Below are positions 31,407 to 35,982 of a stretch of 35,982 bases of DNA, in pieces (within the stretch, counting starts at the first letter, position 1; every line of letters starts with the position of its first letter). The notes under the pieces were generated by a model. That model did no database searches, was not told the origin of the DNA, and was given only the letters and a program-made list of their open reading frames with translations. The translations under genes and the position numbers were made by a program. The DNA is taken from positions 1 to 35,982 of the forward strand of contig NZ_JAQCNJ010000062.1 in assembly GCF_028275055.1 (NCBI RefSeq). The letters are read 5' to 3'. This DNA comes from Haloplanus sp. (GTDB lineage: Archaea; Halobacteriota; Halobacteria; Halobacteriales; Haloferacaceae).

Positions 31407-31694
31407 ATGGGCCGCTCCGACGCGCCGGATCGCGAGGGACCGGTCACCAGATCGCAGTACGAATGGTCGGCGACGCGGCCTTCGTCGGCGGTCGTTGAGA
31501 CGGTTGCCGAAGCGACCGACCGCGATCCGACCGCGTTCGGTCCGTTGAATACGGCCGTCGATCCGGACGCGCTCGACGCACTCGTTTTGGAGAGTGACCC
31601 TTCCGACCGGACGGTCGTCCCGTTTCCCTTCGACGGGTTCGAGATCACCGTGCGATGTTGCGGGGAGGTCGTCGTCCGCGCACCGTCTGACTGA
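31407..31694 (+). CDS. HalOD1 output-domain protein
   Basis: A 95-aa stand-alone HalOD1 domain: VVETVAEATDRDPTAFGPLNTAVDPDALDALVL then RTVVPFPFDGFEITVRCCGEVVV. HalOD1 is a haloarchaeal domain found at the end of two-component response regulators or alone; its molecular role is unknown. The PTAFGPLNTAVDPDALDAL and VxF.F.GF.ITV.. patterns are diagnostic. It has its own TATA box and no operon partner on the same strand. Confidence 0.85.
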   Translation: MGRSDAPDREGPVTRSQYEWSATRPSSAVVETVAEATDRDPTAFGPLNTAVDPDALDALVLESDPSDRTVVPFPFDGFEITVRCCGEVVVRAPSD

Positions 31695-31771
31695 CCGTAT
31701 GACCCGGTCGCCCCGGTCTCACCACCGCGACGGAACTACCGGTGCCGGTATGATCGTGACCGACCCCGTAC

Positions 31772-32023
31772 TCATGCCTCGATGAACAACGACCGGAGCG
31801 CCGCGTCGTCGATCCGGTATTTGAACGCCGGGCGACCGTCGACGACCACGTACGGGACGCGGTCGCCGTACTCCTCCCGGAGGTCCGGGTCCGTGTCGAC
31901 GTCGACCGCTTCGACGTCGACGGCGGTCCCCGTCTCGTCGGCGACGCGTCGGATGGTGGTCAGTGCCTCCTCACAGAGGTGACAGTCCTCGCGCGTATAG
32001 AGCGTGATGGAAACGTCGGACAT
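31772..32023 (-). CDS. glutaredoxin-family protein
   Basis: An 83-aa thioredoxin-fold protein: SITLYTREDCHLCEEALTTI with the redox motif C14-H-L-C17, VDVEAVDVDTDPDLREEYGDRVPYVVVDGR (cis-Pro in RVPYV) and a C-terminal DDAALRSLFIE helix. This is the DUF836/glutaredoxin-like type, probably reducing or exchanging disulfides in the cytoplasm. The ATG at 32023 is chosen because the fold begins at once; the frame is open for another ~130 codons upstream without protein-like content. No clear TATA box was seen. Confidence 0.85.
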   Translation of the reverse strand: MSDVSITLYTREDCHLCEEALTTIRRVADETGTAVDVEAVDVDTDPDLREEYGDRVPYVVVDGRPAFKYRIDDAALRSLFIEA

Positions 32024-32398
32024 GGCTGTGGACTTGGTTCGCTGGCTGGACCGGCGCGTAGACGGCGTGACATACGCGGATTCGGCCACAGGACGTGATC
32101 CGGCGGCCGTCCACACAGTCCTTTCGTTCCCGGACCCGGAGTTGTGCCCGAGCGCGAGCGTGGCCATCTCGATTCGACCGTGTGACGTGGGGACACTCTC
32201 CGGATCGGGGACAGCCACCCCTCGCCGCGGGTCCAGCGGTTTGTGGGCCGGACGCGTTGCCCGGTACCCCGGTTGTCGTCTCCCGATGAACTCCCAAAAG
32301 AAGTGTGTGTATATACGAACACATAGCCCCATTGATCGGGTTATTTCTACTAGCTCCGATTTTGGGTACGTGGCCGGTAAGCGGCCACCTGCGTTACC
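32024..32398. other. 375-bp spacer upstream of ppk
   Basis: No gene is supported on either strand. It contains TGTATATAC (around 32304-32312) and GGTTATTTC (around 32338-32346), both possible TATA boxes for ppk, then the hairpin GTGGCCG-GTAAG-CGGCCAC at 32370-32388. Confidence 0.4.
32370..32388 (+). promoter_or_regulatory. hairpin in the ppk leader
   Basis: A perfect 7-bp stem with a 5-nt loop (GTGGCCG-GTAAG-CGGCCAC). It lies 10 bp before a short ORF that overlaps the ppk start and after the likely promoter, so it would be within the ppk 5' leader. It may be an operator in DNA or an RNA stem; the sequence does not decide. Confidence 0.35.
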
Positions 32399-32473
32399 AT
32401 GATACTCATCCAGCACTCCGATCGGCCAAACGGCCTGCCCACGACGACCCCCGTACGGCGGGTGGTTCGGTGA
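32399..32473 (+). CDS. possible 24-aa leader peptide overlapping ppk
   Basis: The ORF MILIQHSDRPNGLPTTTPV... stops with the TGA of GTGA, the same bases as the ppk GTG start. It follows a hairpin by 10 bp. Composition is not clearly coding. It is listed for the exact overlap only; chance is possible. Confidence 0.2.
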   Translation: MILIQHSDRPNGLPTTTPVRRVVR

Positions 32474-34899
32474 GCGACCGCGACCCGGCGAGCCCCGAGT
32501 ACTATCTCAACCGGGAGCTCTCGGAACTCGCGTTTCAGGAGCGCGTGCTTCACGAGGGGATGGACGCCCGGAACCCTCCGCTCGAACGGCTTCGGTATCT
32601 CGCATTTTTCACGAAAAACACGGACGAGTTCTTTATGAAGCGTGTCGGTGGGCTCAAACAACAGATCGACGCCGGTGTGACCGAGACGACACCGGATGGT
32701 CGGACACCGAGAGAACAGTGGCGTGAGGTGCTCGACGCCGCCAGTCCGTTGTTTCAACAACAGTCCGACTACTGGCAGACGGTGCTGAAACCGGCCCTCG
32801 ATGAAAACGGGATCGAACTCCGCACGCCCGACGAGCTACCGGCCGACAGGCAGGCCGACCTGCGGAGACGGTTCGAAGAATCGATTCTGCCGACGCTGAC
32901 ACCGCTTGCGTTCGACCCGGCCCACCCCTTCCCTTTCATTTCGAATCTCTCGCTTTCGCTCGCCGTGCTCTCGTCCGACAACGGCGACGAACCGACGTTT
33001 ACCCGAATCAAGATCCCGTCGAACCAGCCCCGACTGGTAGCCGTTCCCGGGGAGGCCGACCGGTACGTCCTCATCGAGGATCTCATTGAGGCAAACCTCG
33101 ACCTTCTTCTCCCCGGTCTCGACATCCGCGACGTGTCGAATTTCAAGGTGACCCGGAACGCCGAGGTGCGGCGCGACGAGGAGGTCGCCGAAGACCTCAT
33201 TGATATGGTCGAGGAGGTGTTGGAACAACGCCGCTTCGCGACCATCGTCCGCCTCAAGGTGGACTCGGATATGCCGGACGAGTCGCTCTCGATCCTCAAA
33301 CGCCACCTCGACGTCGACGACCGAGAGGTGTTCCATCGGAACGGACCGATGGACTTCGAGGACTTTTTCGAACTCACCGAACTCGACCGCCCCGAACTCA
33401 GGTATCCGTCCTGGACGCCGAAACCACATCCTCGGTTGGGGACGACGAGTGACACACAGAACGGGCCGGTGGAGATCTTCCGCGAGATTCAAGACGGAGA
33501 CATCCTCGCCCACCACCCGTACCACTCCTTCGAGGGAACGGTCCAGCGTTTTCTCGACGCGGCGGCGAACGACCCCGACGTACTCGCGGTGAAGGCGGCC
33601 ATCTACCGGACGGCGAGCGATTCGAAGGTGATTCAGAGCCTCATCGACGCCGCCGACAACGGCAAGCAGGTGGCGGTGATGGTCGAACTCAAAGCCCGGT
33701 TCGACGAGAAGAACAACCTCGAGTGGGTTCAGCAACTCGAAGAGGAGGGAATCCACGTCGCGTACGGAACCGTCGGGCTGAAGACCCACACCAAAACGGC
33801 GCTCGTGGTGCGACAGGAAAACGACGGCGTCCAACTCTACTCACACGTCGGCACGGGAAACTATCACTCCGAGACGGCCAAAGGCTACTCCGACCTGGGA
33901 CTGCTGACCGCCGACCGAGACATCGGGCTCGACCTCACGAAGGTGTTCAACTTTTTCACCGGCCCGACGCTCGACGACCGCTTCCGGAAACTCCTGATCG
34001 CCCCCGTGACGATGCGGGAACGGTTCACGGAGATGGTCCGGCGAGAGGCCGACCACGCCCGCGCCGGGCGGCCGGCGCGGATCGTCGTGAAAGTGAACGG
34101 CCTCGAGGACCCGTCGATGGTCGAGGAACTCTACCGCGCTTCGATGGCCGGCGTCGAGATCGATCTGCTTGTCAGGGACATCTGTCGCCTTCGGCCCGGG
34201 ATCGAGGGGTTGAGCGAGACGATCACCGTTCACTCCATCGTCGGTCGGTTTCTCGAACACGCCCGGATCTTCTACTTCGAGAACGGCGGGGTGCCAGAGT
34301 GGTACATCGGGTCGGCCGACTGGATGACCCGCAATCTCGATCACCGGGTCGAAGCCGTCACGCCGGTCGAGTCCACCGTGCTTCGCGAACAACTCCGGTT
34401 CATTTTGGCGGTGTCGCTCTCCGACAACCGCCGCCGGTGGGTGATGCAACGCGACGGTAGCTACGAACAGCTCTCAGCCGACGGTGAACCGGTGCGGGAC
34501 ACCCAACGGATCCTGATGGACGCCACGGAGGCGGCGCTCAACGACGACGGATCGGGGATCGCGGTCGATACGGACCTCGCCGGGGACGGACTGCTCGTTG
34601 AGGCCCACCCCGAAGCCGAGGGCGGAGCCGGAACGGGGGCCGACCCCGAATCCGCGCCCGGGTCCGGGTCTGGGCGAGCGTCCGAAACAAACGATGACCC
34701 GGAGGCCGAGTCCGACGGATCGGACGCCGACGACGCCACCCGCTCGGACGGCGGCTCCGTGTTCGACACGCACGCCGAACACTGGTACCGCCCCGACAGC
34801 GAAACGTACGGCTGGGCCGTCCGAACGGCCGACGGCGAGCGTCGGTATTTCAAAACGCGTGACGGGGCGCGCAGCCGCCTCCGGTCCGAATATGAGTAG
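32470..34899 (+). CDS. ppk: polyphosphate kinase 1
   Basis: An 809-aa PPK1, which builds inorganic polyphosphate from ATP. The N-terminal domain (YYLNRELSELAFQERVL, FFTKNTDEFFMKRVGGLKQQ) is followed by FAFISN-like PFPFISNLSLSLAVL and the catalytic domains: the phospho-acceptor His is H440 in GLKTHTKTALV, followed by YSHVGTGNYHSETAKGYSDLGLLTA and ARIFYFENGG. After residue ~690 comes a ~75-residue acidic disordered linker and a small C-terminal domain (HAEHWYRPDSETYGWAVRT, YFKTRDGARSRLR). Start GTG at 32470 is chosen because SDRDPASPEYYLNREL follows; the frame stays open to 32305 but that stretch lacks conserved sequence. It converges with a metallophosphoesterase gene at 13 bp. Confidence 0.92.
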   Translation: MSDRDPASPEYYLNRELSELAFQERVLHEGMDARNPPLERLRYLAFFTKNTDEFFMKRVGGLKQQIDAGVTETTPDGRTPREQWREVLDAASPLFQQQSDYWQTVLKPALDENGIELRTPDELPADRQADLRRRFEESILPTLTPLAFDPAHPFPFISNLSLSLAVLSSDNGDEPTFTRIKIPSNQPRLVAVPGEADRYVLIEDLIEANLDLLLPGLDIRDVSNFKVTRNAEVRRDEEVAEDLIDMVEEVLEQRRFATIVRLKVDSDMPDESLSILKRHLDVDDREVFHRNGPMDFEDFFELTELDRPELRYPSWTPKPHPRLGTTSDTQNGPVEIFREIQDGDILAHHPYHSFEGTVQRFLDAAANDPDVLAVKAAIYRTASDSKVIQSLIDAADNGKQVAVMVELKARFDEKNNLEWVQQLEEEGIHVAYGTVGLKTHTKTALVVRQENDGVQLYSHVGTGNYHSETAKGYSDLGLLTADRDIGLDLTKVFNFFTGPTLDDRFRKLLIAPVTMRERFTEMVRREADHARAGRPARIVVKVNGLEDPSMVEELYRASMAGVEIDLLVRDICRLRPGIEGLSETITVHSIVGRFLEHARIFYFENGGVPEWYIGSADWMTRNLDHRVEAVTPVESTVLREQLRFILAVSLSDNRRRWVMQRDGSYEQLSADGEPVRDTQRILMDATEAALNDDGSGIAVDTDLAGDGLLVEAHPEAEGGAGTGADPESAPGSGSGRASETNDDPEAESDGSDADDATRSDGGSVFDTHAEHWYRPDSETYGWAVRTADGERRYFKTRDGARSRLRSEYE

Positions 34900-34912
34900 T
34901 GGTGGGGCCGAC

Positions 34913-35626
34913 TCAGACCGGGGTGACGACCTTCGAGTCGGCGCGTCGCTGGTGTGTCGTCGCCGGGTCCACGGTGACGAACTCGTCGTTCCGGTAATCG
35001 TACGCGGTGAGCGTCCCGCCGTAGACACAGCCGGTGTCGAGACCGATGGCGTGGTCCCGATCCACCGGCCGGTCGTGAACGGTGTGCCCGAAGCAGACCC
35101 GGTACGGTCCGTCGTACTCGTCGTACCAGAACGGGCCGTCGTACCCGTCGCCGTGGGGCGAACGCATCGTCAACAACTCGTCGACGGTGTGGGCTTCGAG
35201 CGGTCGGGCCGGACCCACACCGCCGTGGACGACGAGGACGTCGTCGAAGGAGACAGCGACGGGGAGCGATTCGAAGTACGCCCGGTCCCCGTCCCGGAGC
35301 CACCCGGGGTTCGTATCGCCTCGGACGATCTTTTGTTCGTTGTTTCCACGAACGCTCACGAGTCGGGGGTCCCCACGAACGAGGTCAACGACGCCGGGGC
35401 TGTCCGGCCCTTTTCGAACCAGGTCGCCGACGAAGACGACGAGGTCGTCGTCGTTCAACCCAAGTTCCGCTATGAGCGCCTCGAGCGTCTCCCGGCTTCC
35501 GTGGACATCCCCGACGACGTACACCGCGCCGTATCTGCTAGCGTCGAACCGAGTGTGGTGTGCTTCGACGTTGTCTGCGAACTGTGGCTGTGCGTACATT
35601 GTATCGGGCTGGCGAAAGACCGGCAT
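34913..35626 (-). CDS. calcineurin-like metallophosphoesterase
   Basis: A 237-aa phosphoesterase with the metal-binding series VVGDVHGSRETLEALI (DxH), VFVGDLVRKGPDS (GDxxxxG), VRGNNEQKI (GNxE, where many phosphatases have GNHE), LVVHGGV and CFGHTVHDRP, ending in GLDTGCVYGGTLTAYDY. This is the PrpA/diadenosine-tetraphosphatase-like type of protein phosphatase or small-molecule phosphatase. The substrate is unknown; its convergent position to ppk suggests a link with phosphate metabolism, but this is only inference. Two starts are possible, 35626 (MPVFRQ) and 35599 (MYAQPQ). The first is used because GATTAAC on the minus strand lies ~35 nt before it. Confidence 0.88.
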   Translation of the reverse strand: MPVFRQPDTMYAQPQFADNVEAHHTRFDASRYGAVYVVGDVHGSRETLEALIAELGLNDDDLVVFVGDLVRKGPDSPGVVDLVRGDPRLVSVRGNNEQKIVRGDTNPGWLRDGDRAYFESLPVAVSFDDVLVVHGGVGPARPLEAHTVDELLTMRSPHGDGYDGPFWYDEYDGPYRVCFGHTVHDRPVDRDHAIGLDTGCVYGGTLTAYDYRNDEFVTVDPATTHQRRADSKVVTPV

Positions 35627-35982
35627 CGGCCTTGCTTGTCGTTCTCTTGTCGTCCCGTTAATCAGTTTCTAGTTGCGGACCGTACGGCTATATACCGTTC
35701 CGTACGTTTCTCGTGAACGCTTCTCGGGAACTGACGCGTCGCTCCGGTGCTCCAAGTGGCCGTCTCCGACGCCGTCGGTCGGCGGCCGATACGGTCTCTG
35801 ACCACCTTCCTTTCTCACGGCCGCCTCGTCGGGAATCCGTTTCTCGCGTTCCGCTCCGGTCACGACCGCCGTGCCGTCCGACCCGACGGGCGTTCGCTCG
35901 GCGTCCACTCGACCGGCGGTGGTGGAAACGGCTCCACGACCGACGACGCCGGTTCGTGATGTGGGCCGGTCCGGACACCAAT
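35627..35982. other. ~355-bp end region, no recognised gene
   Basis: The window ends here with no protein-like frame; the open frames (for instance a 79-codon one on the minus strand) are basic and low in hydrophobic residues. A symmetrical ACGG-CTATATA-CCGT element (35686-35700) could be a promoter in either direction. A gene cut by the window end cannot be excluded. Confidence 0.3.

Noticed and set aside
32305-32469. N-terminal extension of ppk by 55 codons
   Set aside because: The extra sequence overlaps promoter-like TATA elements and a hairpin and has no similarity to PPK1; the GTG at 32470 is directly before the conserved region.
35669-35908. 79-codon minus-strand ORF at the window end
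   Set aside because: Basic composition and overlap with a symmetrical TATA element; no known motif.

Overview
This is a haloarchaeal chromosome segment. The base composition is high in G+C, predicted proteins are rich in Asp and Glu, and secreted proteins carry twin-arginine (Tat) signals. Many genes have an A/T-rich TATA-like box about 26-30 nt before the start codon with no Shine-Dalgarno spacing, which points to leaderless transcripts. Several genes belong to families I know mainly from Halobacteria: HalOD1, DUF7344, DUF7511, DUF7563, and the DUF4129/DUF7269/DUF58/DUF7519 group. Apart from the 5'-truncated first gene, most genes look intact.

Layout. 1-6.0 kb: end of a ThiD-ThiN thiamine gene, mutS, a Tat lipoprotein with a spondin domain, a minimal flavoprotein and a RimK-type ATP-grasp ligase. 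6.0-10.0 kb: Hsp20 chaperone divergent from phosphoglycerate kinase; pgk meets type II (archaeal) GAPDH tail to tail; then a Gfo/Idh/MocA oxidoreductase. 10.0-13.3 kb: M29-like aminopeptidase, an HVO_0476-type zinc-finger protein and two tandem isoaspartyl methyltransferase-family genes. 13.6-18.0 kb: a divergent pair (membrane-anchored Ig-like protein / HerA-like ATPase), microproteins, a winged-helix regulator and two DUF7344 membrane regulators. 18.4-21.6 kb: surface-sugar genes, including an unusual chimeric glmS, a DUF354 glycosyltransferase-like gene, a ribbon-helix-helix-like gene and a DUF7563 zinc microprotein. 21.9-23.2 kb: a secreted ferritin-like protein and a PRC-barrel-like protein. 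23.4-28.1 kb: the overlapping DUF4129-DUF7269-DUF58-DUF7519 operon, converging on a MoxR ATPase and a DUF7511 microprotein. 28.2-31.3 kb: NUDIX hydrolase divergent from glmM, followed by a frameshifted glmU. 31.4-35.6 kb: HalOD1 protein, glutaredoxin, polyphosphate kinase and a convergent metallophosphoesterase.

The most striking observation concerns the UDP-GlcNAc pathway (glmS, glmM, glmU). glmS keeps its glutaminase and first SIS domain but then continues in frame into what looks like the C-terminal UDP-binding tail of a nucleotide-sugar dehydrogenase; the second SIS domain is missing. glmU carries an apparent one-base deletion that splits its two domains. glmM looks intact. Either this lineage is losing or rearranging the pathway, or the assembly has two errors in one pathway.

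Other points: several short ORFs that end exactly on the start codon of the next gene (before a 71-aa protein, DUF4129 and ppk), and inverted repeats sitting in promoters (hsp20/pgk, NUDIX/glmM, glmS upstream). No rRNA, tRNA, CRISPR array or insertion sequence was recognised.
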